Part shown: positions 34,745-44,495 of the stretch, piece by piece | How positions within the stretch are numbered: the first letter of the stretch is position 1 | Layout: every line of letters starts with the position of its first letter | Assembly (NCBI GenBank): GCA_964429485.1 | Contig: CAYSBW010000006.1 | Span: forward strand, 1 to 64,000 | Direction of reading: 5' to 3' | Origin: JAPLKB01 sp964429485 | GTDB taxonomy: Bacteria > Desulfobacterota > Syntrophorhabdia > Syntrophorhabdales > Syntrophorhabdaceae | Length of the DNA: 64,000 nt | The notes under the pieces: generated by a model | Told to the model about the DNA's origin: nothing | The model's database searches: none | Seen by the model: only the letters and a program-made list of their open reading frames with translations | Position numbers and translations under genes: made by a program

Positions 34745-35746
34745 TCAGTAATCGTTTTCCTGGGTAATCCCTGCAAGTAACCAATTTTCACTACCAATCT
34801 TTCTGCTAAAGGTCCAGTATTCAAGAAATTTTACTGGCTCTGTAGAACTTCCTGATATTATGCTGTTACTTGATTCATCTGTTGTGTAGTCCAACAGACT
34901 TGCAAGGAATTTTATTGTAATATATTCTTCACCCTGATCCTGTGCAGCATCAACAATTTCTACCTTACGGACCGCTATGTTTTCAAGGTGATTGAATTGT
35001 TTACTTGATATGTAACTGTTCACATCATTCTGGAAAGTGTTAAACATTGAAGGAGCCATGAGATCTCTGACCACATTCATGTCACGTTTGGTCCAGGCAC
35101 CTTGAATTTTAAAAAATATGTCTTCAACAAGCTCTTTAAATTTATTTTCATTAAAAGAAGGGTCCATATTACTGATATGTCGCAATCCCAGAGATAAAGA
35201 ATCCTCCTTTGCTGACGGTTCTGATAACTCATATGCTTGTTCTGACACAGCAGGATTGCCATAACCGTATGATCCATAGTTCTCACCTGCTGCACTCATC
35301 TGCATCTCCTGTCTGCGGGCTCTGTAGCGTTTAAGAAAAAAATAAATGATACCTATAATAATTAAAATAATAATAAAATCGCCTAAACCAAATCCGGCGC
35401 TTCCGCCCCCTTCTCCACCTGCATATCCATGACCTCCGAATAGCATACTCCCCAGCATGCCTCCAAGAAGACCGCCACCTAAACCGTAAAGCATGCTTCT
35501 ACCAAAAGATGGTGCATTTTGTTGTCCGGCACTGTTTTGAGGTGCAGTTTGCTGTTTGTATGTCCTTGATGGCTGAACCGGCGTGGTTCTCTGATAAGTT
35601 CTGCCTGAACTGAATCCCCTGCTACCCATTGATCTTCCACCACCTGCCCTTGCATAGGTTAAAGATTCCGTTCCAAGAACAAACAAAAAGGACAATATTG
35701 TTAATGTTATGAGTGTATTTAATCCTCTTTTTCTTAATTTTTCCAT
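34745..35746 (-). CDS. Tim44-like domain membrane protein
   Basis: 333 aa. N-terminal signal/anchor (about 12-33), low-complexity Gly/Ser/Gln segment, a Gly-rich patch (LGGGLLGGMLGSMLFGG), a second hydrophobic helix (about 125-143, FIIILIIIGIIYFFL) and a C-terminal Tim44-like domain (about 195-333; NKFKELVEDIFFKIQGAW, RDLMAPSMFNTFQNDV, TFSRKIGSENWLLAGI). Bacterial homologues are inner-membrane proteins of unclear role. Single gene with terminator upstream of its end. Confidence 0.88.
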   Translation of the reverse strand: MEKLRKRGLNTLITLTILSFLFVLGTESLTYARAGGGRSMGSRGFSSGRTYQRTTPVQPSRTYKQQTAPQNSAGQQNAPSFGRSMLYGLGGGLLGGMLGSMLFGGHGYAGGEGGGSAGFGLGDFIIILIIIGIIYFFLKRYRARRQEMQMSAAGENYGSYGYGNPAVSEQAYELSEPSAKEDSLSLGLRHISNMDPSFNENKFKELVEDIFFKIQGAWTKRDMNVVRDLMAPSMFNTFQNDVNSYISSKQFNHLENIAVRKVEIVDAAQDQGEEYITIKFLASLLDYTTDESSNSIISGSSTEPVKFLEYWTFSRKIGSENWLLAGITQENDY

Positions 35747-35928
35747 AAAAACTCCTCCTGAACATTATATAATAATAACAATCTATTATAAAAACGGTGA
35801 TAATATCACATCATCTCTGAAGATGTCAAAGACTGTATTTGCTGTTGGAATATTGTACTTGATTTTGATAAAAAGGTATATTAGAAGAATACTGAGAAGT
35901 AAATCTTGTAGAACAGGAGAAAATAGTT

Positions 35929-37227
35929 ATGCCAAGTGTTGGAGTTGTCGGAGTTCAGTGGGGCGATGAAGGTAAGGGCAAAATAATAGATATGCTCAGT
36001 AGCTTTGCTGATGTAATCGTAAGGTTCCAGGGCGGGGCAAATGCCGGGCACACTATAGTTGCAGGCAGTAATAAAGTAATTCTCCACCTTGTTCCTTCAG
36101 GTATATTGCACGAGGGAAAATACTGTATTATCGGTAATGGAGTTGTTCTTGATCCCGAGGTTCTGGAAAAAGAAATAAATGATCTAAAATCATCCGGATT
36201 CATGAAAGATGATAAAAAATTTATGATAAGCGGTCTGGCACATCTAATAATGCCGTATCATAAAAAACTGGATATGTTAAAAGAATCCAGGATTGAGAAA
36301 AAAATAGGAACTACAGGAAGAGGAATAGGCCCTGCCTATGAAGATAAGGTTAGCAGAACAGGCATAAGAGTAATTGATCTCCTTGATAAAAAAGTTTTTT
36401 CAGAAAAGGTAAAAGAAAATCTCGAGATTAAAAACTTTTTAATAAAAAGGTACTACAAGGATGAGCCCTTCAAAGCAAGAGAAATTATAAAAAACTATGA
36501 TAGATACCGGAAAATATTTAAAAAATATTCCGGAGATACAGCAAGTTTTCTACATAAATGCATAGAAAAAGATAAAAAAATGCTTTTTGAGGGTGCTCAA
36601 GGCACATACCTTGATATTGACCACGGCACATACCCCTTTGTTACATCATCAAATACCATATCAGGTAACATTGCATCAGGGTCAGGAGTACCTCCTTTGT
36701 GTATCAATTCTGTGATAGGCATATGCAAAGCATATACTACAAGGGTGGGGGAAGGACCTTTTCCAACCGAATTGCTTGATGAAACAGGTGAAAAAATGAG
36801 GGATCTCGGCGGCGAATATGGCGCTACAACAGGAAGGCCAAGAAGATGCGGGTGGTTTGACGCTGTAATTGCAAAAAGAGCTATCAAACTTAATGGAATT
36901 ACAGGACTCAGCATAACTAAACTTGATGTTCTTGATGGATTTGATAAGATCAAAATATGTACAAAATATAGAGTTGGCGATAAAGTCTTTGATGAGCCCC
37001 CAATGGATGTTAACATCTTCTATGAATCCAAACCTGTCTATGAAGAAATGCCCGGCTGGGAAACTCCCGTCAAGGGAATCAGGACATATGGTGATTTACC
37101 CTTAAATGCAAAAAGTTACTTGAAAAGATTGGAAGAGCTTATCCAGGCAAAAATAGATATTATTTCAACTGGACCTGAAAGAGAAAATACAATAGTTCTT
37201 AAAAATCCTTTTATACAAAACCTGTAG
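35929..37227 (+). CDS. purA: Adenylosuccinate synthetase
   Basis: 432 aa, normal length. First committed step to AMP from IMP, using GTP and aspartate. GTP/IMP site GVQWGDEGKGKIIDML, VRFQGGANAGHTIV, GTTGRGIGPAYEDK, and TTGRPRRCGWFDAV are all present. ATAGTTATG context with AGGAGAA upstream. Divergent from the Tim44-like gene, 182 nt apart; followed by a tRNA-Ser. Confidence 0.98.
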   Translation: MPSVGVVGVQWGDEGKGKIIDMLSSFADVIVRFQGGANAGHTIVAGSNKVILHLVPSGILHEGKYCIIGNGVVLDPEVLEKEINDLKSSGFMKDDKKFMISGLAHLIMPYHKKLDMLKESRIEKKIGTTGRGIGPAYEDKVSRTGIRVIDLLDKKVFSEKVKENLEIKNFLIKRYYKDEPFKAREIIKNYDRYRKIFKKYSGDTASFLHKCIEKDKKMLFEGAQGTYLDIDHGTYPFVTSSNTISGNIASGSGVPPLCINSVIGICKAYTTRVGEGPFPTELLDETGEKMRDLGGEYGATTGRPRRCGWFDAVIAKRAIKLNGITGLSITKLDVLDGFDKIKICTKYRVGDKVFDEPPMDVNIFYESKPVYEEMPGWETPVKGIRTYGDLPLNAKSYLKRLEELIQAKIDIISTGPERENTIVLKNPFIQNL

Positions 37228-37332
37228 AACCATATAATGGATGTTTCGTGTACTTCTGATTTTTGAAAAGTCGGGTATGCTTTTCGAAAGTCCTTGTGTA
37301 GATTTCAGAAAGTATGGTATAAAAATCTTTCC

Positions 37333-37426
37333 GGAGAGATGTCCGAGAGGCTGAAGGAGCACGACTGGAAATCGTGTGTACGTGCTAAAACGCGTACCCA
37401 GGGTTCAAATCCCTGTCTCTCCGCCA
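37333..37426 (+). tRNA. tRNA-Ser (anticodon GGA)
   Basis: 94 nt including an encoded 3' CCA. Acceptor GGAGAGA pairs with TCTCTCC; anticodon loop CTGGAAA gives GGA; the long variable arm (GTGTACGTGCTAAAACGCGTAC) is characteristic of type II tRNAs; T-loop GGGTTCAAATCCC. It lies 106 nt after purA, on the same strand. Confidence 0.97.
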
Positions 37427-37619
37427 TTTAAATAAAAATATATGGCATAACATTTTCAGATGTTTTTTTTACAACGGTACTCTATAAATTTTCTTCTTGA
37501 ATGTGTGCCGGGACAGGAGTGTTTAACGAGTCATGGTTTTTCAGGATTGGCAATGTGTTTTCTGCTATCCAAACTTAATTCCCGGTAAAAAAATATGGAG
37601 AAAATAAAGACAACAATCT

Positions 37620-37716
37620 GCCAGGCCCTGCGCAACGTGGAAGTTATGAACCCCGTCAGATTCGGAAGAAAGCAGCGGCAGTAGCTAATCCGTGTGCCGC
37701 AGGCAGCCTGGCTTTT
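37620..37716 (+). ncRNA. ffs: Signal recognition particle RNA (4.5S, small bacterial type)
   Basis: The diagnostic SRP domain IV core GTCAGATTCGGAAGAAAGC AGC is present (E. coli GTCAGGTCCGGAAGGAAGC). The ends GCCAGGC (37620-37626) and GCCTGGC (37706-37712) pair, closing a rod about 95 nt long, followed by a T-run. Location directly upstream of dnaX is common in bacteria. Exact ends are approximate. Confidence 0.93.
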
Positions 37717-37825
37717 TAAATGCCAAATCTATAACTATGAATAAAAAATTTAATTTAATAAGATTTTTGATATGTTGCAACCTGCCCTTCACATCTTCTA
37801 TTCTTCAAAATAAATTTGAAGTTTT

Positions 37826-39415
37826 ATGGAATATCTGCTGATGGATTACACTGTAATAGCACGAAGGTGGAGACCTAAAAGGCTTGAAGACGTAATAGGC
37901 CAACCACACATTGTTACAACTATTAAAAATTCGATAAAACTAAACAGAATTGCCCATGCCTATCTTTTTACCGGCCCAAGGGGTGTGGGCAAAACATCAA
38001 TGGCCAGAATCATGGCAAAAGCTGTTAATTGTATTGATGGACCCAAAGAAGAACCCTGCGGTGTTTGTGAAAATTGTGTTTCCATTGATAATGGAAGTTT
38101 CGTAGATGTAATGGAAATAGATGCTGCATCAACAAGGGGTATAGATGATATACGTGAGCTGACGGAAACAGTCAGATATATGCCGATGAAAGGCAGATAT
38201 AAATTATATATTCTTGATGAAGCCCATATGTTGACACCACAGGCAAGGGATGCCTTCTTAAAAACTCTCGAAGAACCTCCGGGCAATAATATTTTTATTC
38301 TTGCTACAACAGAACCCCACAAGATTCCCTATACTATCATGTCAAGATGCCAGAGATTTGATTTCAGGAGGATCTCTGAAAAAGAAATCATAGAACAAAT
38401 GAAGAAAATATGCCAGGCAGAAAATGTTGAATATGATGAAATTGCCTTCCGATATATAGCTGAAGAAGCTGATGGAAGCATGAGGGATGCTGAATCCATC
38501 TTAGACCAGATCATTGCATACAGCGGAAACCGCATAACAGAAAAAGATGTGATAAACATTATAGGTGTTATAGAAAAAAATGTTCTCTACGATATTCTAA
38601 AATCAATCATAGATGAGAATATAAAACTGGGACTGGAAACAATCGAGAGAGTAATAAATGAGGGTTATGATACATATCACCTTTATGGAGGACTTATTTC
38701 ATTCCTGAGAAACATTATGGTAATGAAAATCTATAATTCCGTACCACCATTTATTCATATGAGCAAGGAAGAATATGATAAAATTGCCCTTATAATTAAA
38801 GATATTGAGTACTATGAGATTCAGAACATGTTGAGCTATATGTTAAAATCTGAAGATTTAATAAAAGGCTTTTTCCCGAGGGTCGCACTTGAAGTACTAT
38901 ACATAAACCTTTACAATATTTCAAAATTGAGAGATGTCGAGAAAATTCTGGATAACCTGGACAACAACGAAAGATATGAGCATAAGGAACAAAAAACATT
39001 GTACAATACCCTGGGAACAACAACCATAAAAGAAAAAGAACAGCAAAGAGATAAAAAACAGGAACAATGTGAACCGGAAAAGGCGGCAGCAGAAAACAAT
39101 AGCAAAGATGATACGGATAACAATGAGAAAAAACAAGATATAAAAGGTTTTATTGAATACTTGAGAAACAAAAAACCTTTTATAGGCAGCATTCTTGGAA
39201 ACCTTGATCTTAAAATAGAAAATGAAAGTATTATAATATCACTTGATAAAAATTATGCTTTCATCAAAAACGATATGAATCTGAAAGAAGAAATAAAGCA
39301 ACATCTTAAGGTTTTTTTTGGCAGGGACATGGGTCTTGACTTCAATATGTCAGAAGAGAAGAGTGACTCACTTGAAGATTATGTAAAGGAAGCGGAATCT
39401 CTTTTTAAGGTCTAA
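37826..39415 (+). CDS. dnaX: DNA polymerase III subunits gamma and tau
   Basis: 529 aa. N-terminal clamp-loader ATPase: P-loop GPRGVGKTS (about residue 51), zinc-binding cysteines in NCIDGPKEEPCGVCENC, DEAHML (Walker B), and sensor SRC. C-terminal part (about 370-529) includes a low-complexity charged linker and a tau-like domain. Start could be 37826 or the in-frame ATG at 37841 (MDYTVIARRWRP), which better fits homologues; neither has a clear ribosome site. Part of the ffs-dnaX-ybaB-recR order. No obvious slippery site for gamma seen. Confidence 0.96.
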   Translation: MEYLLMDYTVIARRWRPKRLEDVIGQPHIVTTIKNSIKLNRIAHAYLFTGPRGVGKTSMARIMAKAVNCIDGPKEEPCGVCENCVSIDNGSFVDVMEIDAASTRGIDDIRELTETVRYMPMKGRYKLYILDEAHMLTPQARDAFLKTLEEPPGNNIFILATTEPHKIPYTIMSRCQRFDFRRISEKEIIEQMKKICQAENVEYDEIAFRYIAEEADGSMRDAESILDQIIAYSGNRITEKDVINIIGVIEKNVLYDILKSIIDENIKLGLETIERVINEGYDTYHLYGGLISFLRNIMVMKIYNSVPPFIHMSKEEYDKIALIIKDIEYYEIQNMLSYMLKSEDLIKGFFPRVALEVLYINLYNISKLRDVEKILDNLDNNERYEHKEQKTLYNTLGTTTIKEKEQQRDKKQEQCEPEKAAAENNSKDDTDNNEKKQDIKGFIEYLRNKKPFIGSILGNLDLKIENESIIISLDKNYAFIKNDMNLKEEIKQHLKVFFGRDMGLDFNMSEEKSDSLEDYVKEAESLFKV

Positions 39416-39502
39416 AGTAGATTTATTTTCTATTCTTACAGTGTTTTAATTTTTTTTATTGCATTATTTTTGATTGTATTATAAAGAGCAAGGAGGAAAT
39501 AT

Positions 39503-39823
39503 ATGTCGAAAAATTTTGGACAGCTTTTGAGCCAGGCTAAGAAAATTCAGGACAAACTGCAAAAAATTCAATTGGAGATGGCCAACAGAACCGTCGAAGC
39601 GCAATCTGGTGGAGGTATGGTCTTCTGCGTGGTTAATGGAAAACAGGAAGTAATTTCTTTAAAAATTTCAGATGAAATATGGGAAGAAAAGGATAAGGAA
39701 CTCCTTGAGGATCTCGTTGTAGCAGCTGTGAATGAAGGTTTGAATAAATCAAGGGAAATGATGCAGGAAGAGATGGAAAAAGTTACAGGTTTTGGCGGCG
39801 GCCAGATGCCTTTCGGGTTGTAA
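39503..39823 (+). CDS. YbaB/EbfC family nucleoid-associated protein
   Basis: 106 aa with AAGGAGG ribosome site. Family hallmarks: N-terminal coiled coil (SQAKKIQDKLQKIQLEMANR), core VNGKQEVISLKISDEI, and C-terminal glycine-rich FGGGQMPFGL. Binds DNA; conserved neighbour of dnaX and recR. Stop overlaps none but recR begins immediately. Confidence 0.95.
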   Translation: MSKNFGQLLSQAKKIQDKLQKIQLEMANRTVEAQSGGGMVFCVVNGKQEVISLKISDEIWEEKDKELLEDLVVAAVNEGLNKSREMMQEEMEKVTGFGGGQMPFGL

Positions 39824-40420
39824 ATGTTTTATCCTGCACCGATTGAAAGGCTCATAGAAAATCTTTCCAGATTACCGGGGATTGGCAAGAAAACAGCCGC
39901 AAGGTTATCCTTTTTTCTGCTAAACTCAAAAGAAAGCTATATATCCGAACTTTCACAGAGTCTTCTGGATGTTAAAAGCAAAATAAAGCTTTGCAGTGTA
40001 TGTTTTAATATAACGGATGTGGACCCCTGCCCTATCTGTTGTGACACGAGAAGGGACAAAAATACCGTATGCGTAGTTGAAGAATCATCCCACATGATGG
40101 TCATAGAGTCTTCAAACCCCGGTCATTACCGTTATCATATACTCCATGGTGTTATTAATCCTATTGAAGGAATCGGACCTGATGAAGTAAGAATTAAGGA
40201 ATTGAAGGAAAGGATTATTAGAGAAGGTATTTCAGAAGTAATAATAGCAACAAATCCAAACTTGGAAGGGAATACAACAGCCCATTATATAAGTGAAATT
40301 TTAAAATCTCTGGATATAAAAATTACAAGAATCGCTTCAGGCATACCGATAGGTGGAGACATTGTATACATCGATTCCCTTACTATCAAAAGCTCAATAG
40401 ATAATAGAAAGAAACTTTAA
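39824..40420 (+). CDS. recR: Recombination protein RecR
   Basis: 198 aa. Helix-hairpin-helix LPGIGKKTAARL near the N terminus, zinc finger CSVCFNITDVDPCPIC (C4), and a Toprim domain with VVEESSHMMVIE and TNPNLEGNTTAHYI. Acts with RecO in RecFOR-type repair. Starts right after ybaB; no gap, so translationally coupled. Confidence 0.97.
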   Translation: MFYPAPIERLIENLSRLPGIGKKTAARLSFFLLNSKESYISELSQSLLDVKSKIKLCSVCFNITDVDPCPICCDTRRDKNTVCVVEESSHMMVIESSNPGHYRYHILHGVINPIEGIGPDEVRIKELKERIIREGISEVIIATNPNLEGNTTAHYISEILKSLDIKITRIASGIPIGGDIVYIDSLTIKSSIDNRKKL

Positions 40421-40482
40421 AAATGTATGTTGTGTTATTGATTACATGGGGCTGCAGTAAAATATCCCGAATCTGATATCTC

Positions 40483-41130
40483 TCACTGCTTTTTAGTGCT
40501 TTCCCAGTCTTTTAAAAATTTTTCCAATCCTGCCGTTGTTAGCGGATGGTTGATGAGCTGTTTCAGAACACCAAAGGGGATTGTTGCAATATCAGCGCCG
40601 ATAAGGGCTGCATCAAGCACGTGAACCGTGTTTCTTATACTTGCAACTATAATTTCCGTATCAAAACCATAGTTTGAGAATATCGTGGCAATTTCTTCAA
40701 TTATACCCATTCCCCTTGAAGATATATCATCGAGCCTACCGATAAAAGGGCTTACATATGTGGCGCCTGCCTTAGCTGCGATAAGAGCTTGAAGAGGTTG
40801 AAATACCAAAGTTACATTTGTTTTAATCCCTTCCATGGAAAGGATCTTGACTGCTTTGACACCCTCTTCGGTCATGGGTATTTTTATGACAGTATTGGGT
40901 CCCAGAAGAGACAGTTTTCTTGCTTCCTCACACATACCTTTAAAATCTGTTGATATTACTTCGAGGCTCACAGGTCCTTCAACAAGGGATAAAATTTCCT
41001 TTATGATAGCTTCCGGTGCTTGTTTTTCTTTCGAAAGCAATGTTGGGTTGGTTGTAACTCCATCTACAAGGCCCATTTCAATGCCTTTTTTAATTTCTTC
41101 AACATTTGCGGTATCAATAAAGAATTTCAT
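40483..41130 (-). CDS. Transaldolase (small, fructose-6-phosphate aldolase-like type)
   Basis: 215 aa. TIM-barrel with N-terminal FFIDTANVEEIKKG, TNPTLLSKE and the Schiff-base Lys in VIKIPMTEEGVKAV (about residue 83). The short (about 215 aa) form is the TalC/FSA-type transaldolase common in anaerobes and needed for pentose-phosphate interconversion (e.g. erythrose 4-phosphate for AroF). Transaldolase and F6P aldolase activity cannot be separated by sequence. Convergent with recR. Confidence 0.93.
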   Translation of the reverse strand: MKFFIDTANVEEIKKGIEMGLVDGVTTNPTLLSKEKQAPEAIIKEILSLVEGPVSLEVISTDFKGMCEEARKLSLLGPNTVIKIPMTEEGVKAVKILSMEGIKTNVTLVFQPLQALIAAKAGATYVSPFIGRLDDISSRGMGIIEEIATIFSNYGFDTEIIVASIRNTVHVLDAALIGADIATIPFGVLKQLINHPLTTAGLEKFLKDWESTKKQ

Positions 41131-41406
41131 TGCCCTACCTCCATAACATTAATCTGTTCCTTTTTTATTTTTTTCTTAGAAGAAATATATACAATTTTAT
41201 CAAAAAATATGAAAGACTATTTATTTAAAGGTCTGACTTTTTCCAGTCTGCAAACAGTTGTTCCTGCCATGCCTGAAAAGCTCAAATAAATTAAATACTG
41301 AATTGCTATATTGATTTATATTATTATAAGATGAGAAGATATACAGGTATATACATTAGCAAGACAGATAATTGTCGGATTTAACAATTCCTGATGGAGG
41401 ATAAAA

Positions 41407-42756
41407 TTGAAAGATATTAATGAAACAAAGAAAAATCTCATAGAAAAGGCTGAAAAACCAGCCAGGGATGCTATGAAAATGCATCCTTATTACAAAGGTA
41501 AAATAGAGATTGTACCCAAATGTGTTATCAGAGACATAAATGATTTTGCCATATGGTACACACCGGGTGTAGCAGAGCCATGTAAGGAGATTCATAAAAA
41601 TCAGGATATGGTATTTGAATACACAAACAAGGCTAATATGGTCGGAATAGTTTCAGACGGCACAAGAGTTCTTGGTCTCGGAGACATAGGACCTTTGGCA
41701 GGCCTTCCCGTTATGGAGGGAAAGGCTTTGCTGTTTAAATATCTTGGCGGTGTTGATGCATTTCCTTTGTGTCTCAATACTAAAGATCCTGATGAAATCA
41801 TAAAGACTGTAAAATATATATCCCCTTCTTTTGGCGGAATAAATCTTGAAGACATAGAAAATCCTAAGTGTTTTTACATTCTTGAAAAATTAAGATCTGA
41901 AGCTCCCATACCTGTATGGCACGACGACCAGCAGGGCACTGCAGCAGTAACCCTTGCCGGGCTTATTAATGCCTTGAAGATTGTGAACAAAAAAATTCAT
42001 GATGCTAAAATTACCATGATAGGTATAGGTTCTGCCAATGTTTGCATAACAAAAATGATCATAAAGGCTGGTGCAGATCCTGAAAAGTTTATTGTTGTTG
42101 ATAGTAAAGGTATACTGAATAGAAAAAGAGATGATATAAAACCACCACATAAAGAAAAAATGGAACTCTGTCAGATAACCAATGCCGGAAACAGAGATGG
42201 AGATATTGAAGAAGCTATAAAGGGTCAGGATGTTTTAATTGCGCTTTCACAACCAGGGCCTGATACAATTAAGAAAGAATGGATAGCAAAAATGGCTGAT
42301 AATGCAATTGTTTTTGTATGTGCAAATCCTGTTCCGGAAATATGGCCATGGGAAGCCATGGAAGCCGGTGCAAGGATTGTTGCTACCGGCAGAAGTGATT
42401 TCCCTAATCAGGTCAACAATTCCATTGGTTTTCCTGCCATATTTAGAGGAACTCTTGATGTAATGGCCAGAACTATAACCGATGAAATGTGCATTGCCGC
42501 TGCCTATGAACTTGCCAGGTGCGCTGAAGACAAAGGTTTGCGTGAAGATTATCTGCTGCCAACAATGGACGAATGGGAAATATTTCCGAGAGAAGCGGTT
42601 GCGGTGGCAAAGAAAGCTATGGAACAGGGTGTGGCAAGATTGAAGTTCAGTGAAAAAGAATTGTTTAACATGGCTGAAACTAAGATAAAAAGGGCAAGAG
42701 AGCAGGTTGATTTGATGATGGAAAAGGGGATAATTGCTCCCTATGCTGAGGAATAA
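41407..42756 (+). CDS. NAD(P)-dependent malic enzyme
   Basis: 449 aa from a TTG at 41407 with GGAGGA 5 nt upstream. Motifs: WYTPGVAEPC, GDIGPLAGLPVMEGKA, substrate/metal site DIENPKCF and VWHDDQQGTA, NAD-binding GIGSANVCITKM. Oxidatively decarboxylates malate to pyruvate. Followed by the two fumarase subunit genes, so fumarate to malate to pyruvate is encoded consecutively. Confidence 0.95.
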   Translation: MKDINETKKNLIEKAEKPARDAMKMHPYYKGKIEIVPKCVIRDINDFAIWYTPGVAEPCKEIHKNQDMVFEYTNKANMVGIVSDGTRVLGLGDIGPLAGLPVMEGKALLFKYLGGVDAFPLCLNTKDPDEIIKTVKYISPSFGGINLEDIENPKCFYILEKLRSEAPIPVWHDDQQGTAAVTLAGLINALKIVNKKIHDAKITMIGIGSANVCITKMIIKAGADPEKFIVVDSKGILNRKRDDIKPPHKEKMELCQITNAGNRDGDIEEAIKGQDVLIALSQPGPDTIKKEWIAKMADNAIVFVCANPVPEIWPWEAMEAGARIVATGRSDFPNQVNNSIGFPAIFRGTLDVMARTITDEMCIAAAYELARCAEDKGLREDYLLPTMDEWEIFPREAVAVAKKAMEQGVARLKFSEKELFNMAETKIKRAREQVDLMMEKGIIAPYAEE

Positions 42757-42821
42757 ATTATACATAAAACTTGTGCTTTATATCGCTTAGATCTTGTAAG
42801 AATAATTAAACGGGGTAAATA

Positions 42822-43661
42822 ATGAGAGAAATCCATACCAATGACATCATATCTGCTTTGGAAAGATTATTTATTGAGGCAAATACAAGTCTACCGGAAA
42901 ATGTTTACAGGTCACTGGAGGGGGCAGTGGAAAAGGAAGAATCTCCTGTTGGAAGAGAAGTAATCCTGGAGCTCATAAAGAATGCCGATCTTGCAAGGAA
43001 CGAAGGAATCCCTGTGTGTCAGGATACAGGACTTGCTGTGACATTTATGGAAATAGGGCAGGATGTATGTATCAAGGGAGGTTTTCTTGGTGACGCAGTC
43101 AATGAAGGAGTAAGAAAGGCCTACAAAAATGGATATTTGAGAAAATCCTGTTGCCATCCCTTTACACGGAAAAATACCGATGACAATACTCCTGCGATCC
43201 TTCATCTGAAAATAGTACCAGGCGATCGTATAAAAATTACTGTCCTGCCAAAAGGAGGGGGTAGTGAAAATTACGGAGAAGTAAGAATGCTCCTTCCATC
43301 AGAAGGCATAGAAGGCGTAAAATCCTTTGTTCTGGAAATGGTTAATAAAGGCGGGCCCAACCCATGTCCACCCATATTTGCGGGAATAGGTATCGGAGGT
43401 AATTTTGAAACATCGGCGCTGCTTTCCAAGGAAGCTCTGATGATTCCTGCTGGTGTAAGAAATAACGATCCATTCCTTGCATCACTTGAACTGGCAATAC
43501 TGGAAGAAATAAACAAAACAGGCATAGGTCCCCAAGGTTATGGCGGTACAGTAACAGCCCTTGATGTGCACATAAAAATGCTTCCATGCCATATTGCCTC
43601 TTTACCTGTGGCAGTTAATATCCAGTGTCATGCCCACAGGGTTAAAGAAATTATAATCTGA
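42822..43661 (+). CDS. Class I fumarate hydratase, alpha subunit
   Basis: 279 aa, N-terminal half of iron-sulfur fumarase A. Cys for the [4Fe-4S] cluster in PVCQDTGLA and others later (SCCHPFTRKN, CPPIFAGIGIGG). KGGGSENYGEVRML motif present. Two-subunit form typical of anaerobes. 65 nt after the malic enzyme. Confidence 0.93.
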   Translation: MREIHTNDIISALERLFIEANTSLPENVYRSLEGAVEKEESPVGREVILELIKNADLARNEGIPVCQDTGLAVTFMEIGQDVCIKGGFLGDAVNEGVRKAYKNGYLRKSCCHPFTRKNTDDNTPAILHLKIVPGDRIKITVLPKGGGSENYGEVRMLLPSEGIEGVKSFVLEMVNKGGPNPCPPIFAGIGIGGNFETSALLSKEALMIPAGVRNNDPFLASLELAILEEINKTGIGPQGYGGTVTALDVHIKMLPCHIASLPVAVNIQCHAHRVKEIII

Positions 43662-43747
43662 AACAAAGGAAATCACCGGATTGAGCTTTTATTTTAATAT
43701 TGTAAATTTTCATTATTAGTTTGATAATTAAAAGAGGTGAGGCAGGA

Positions 43748-44299
43748 ATGGAAATAAAACGCATAAAAACACCTTTAGCTGAAAAAGTAATCAACGAAAT
43801 GAGGGCAGGGGAAAAGATATTTTTAAGTGGATATATTTATACTGCACGAGATACTGCCCATAAAAGATTTATTGAAATTATACATAAAGGTGAAAGTCTG
43901 CCTGTTGAAATGGAAGGTCAGATTATTTATTATTGCGGCCCTTCTCCAGCATCTCCAGGGAAAGTAATAGGAGCTTGCGGTCCCACTACAAGTTCAAGGA
44001 TGGATGCTTACACTCCCACCCTTATATCGCTTGGACTTAAAGGGATGATCGGGAAGGGAAAAAGATCAAAACAAGTCAAAGATGCTATAACAAAATACAA
44101 AAGTGTTTATTTCGGGGCAACAGGGGGTGCAGGGGCTCTGATTTCCAAATGTGTTCTCTCTTCCAGAGTTGTGGCTTATGAAGAACTGGGACCTGAGGCT
44201 GTCATGATTCTTGAAGTTAAGGATTTACCCCTCTTTGTAATAAACGATGTTTATGGCAATGACCTGTATGATGAAGGCATCAGGAAGTACAAAAGATAG
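43748..44299 (+). CDS. Class I fumarate hydratase, beta subunit
   Basis: 183 aa from the ATG at 43748 with GAGGTGAGGCAGGA upstream (the open frame begins at 43721). C-terminal fumarase/tartrate-dehydratase beta domain: FLSGYIYTARDTAHKR, YYCGPSP, GPTTSSRMDAYT, and FGATGGAGALISK with VVAYEELGPEAV. Pairs with the alpha subunit to hydrate fumarate to malate. Confidence 0.94.
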   Translation: MEIKRIKTPLAEKVINEMRAGEKIFLSGYIYTARDTAHKRFIEIIHKGESLPVEMEGQIIYYCGPSPASPGKVIGACGPTTSSRMDAYTPTLISLGLKGMIGKGKRSKQVKDAITKYKSVYFGATGGAGALISKCVLSSRVVAYEELGPEAVMILEVKDLPLFVINDVYGNDLYDEGIRKYKR

Positions 44300-44495
44300 A
44301 TTGAAAATTGAAACATACCAGTATGTTTTCCGGTATATCAGGCTTACACTTTGATAGAAAAAGACTGACTCCAAGAACTTTACCAAATGGAGTAGACCTA
44401 TTAAAACATACTTAATGGTATCCCAGATTTACTTTGACTTTTGGAAGCAAATGTTTTAAAAGAAAAAAAATCAGAAAAAAAGAGGTTATTACAGG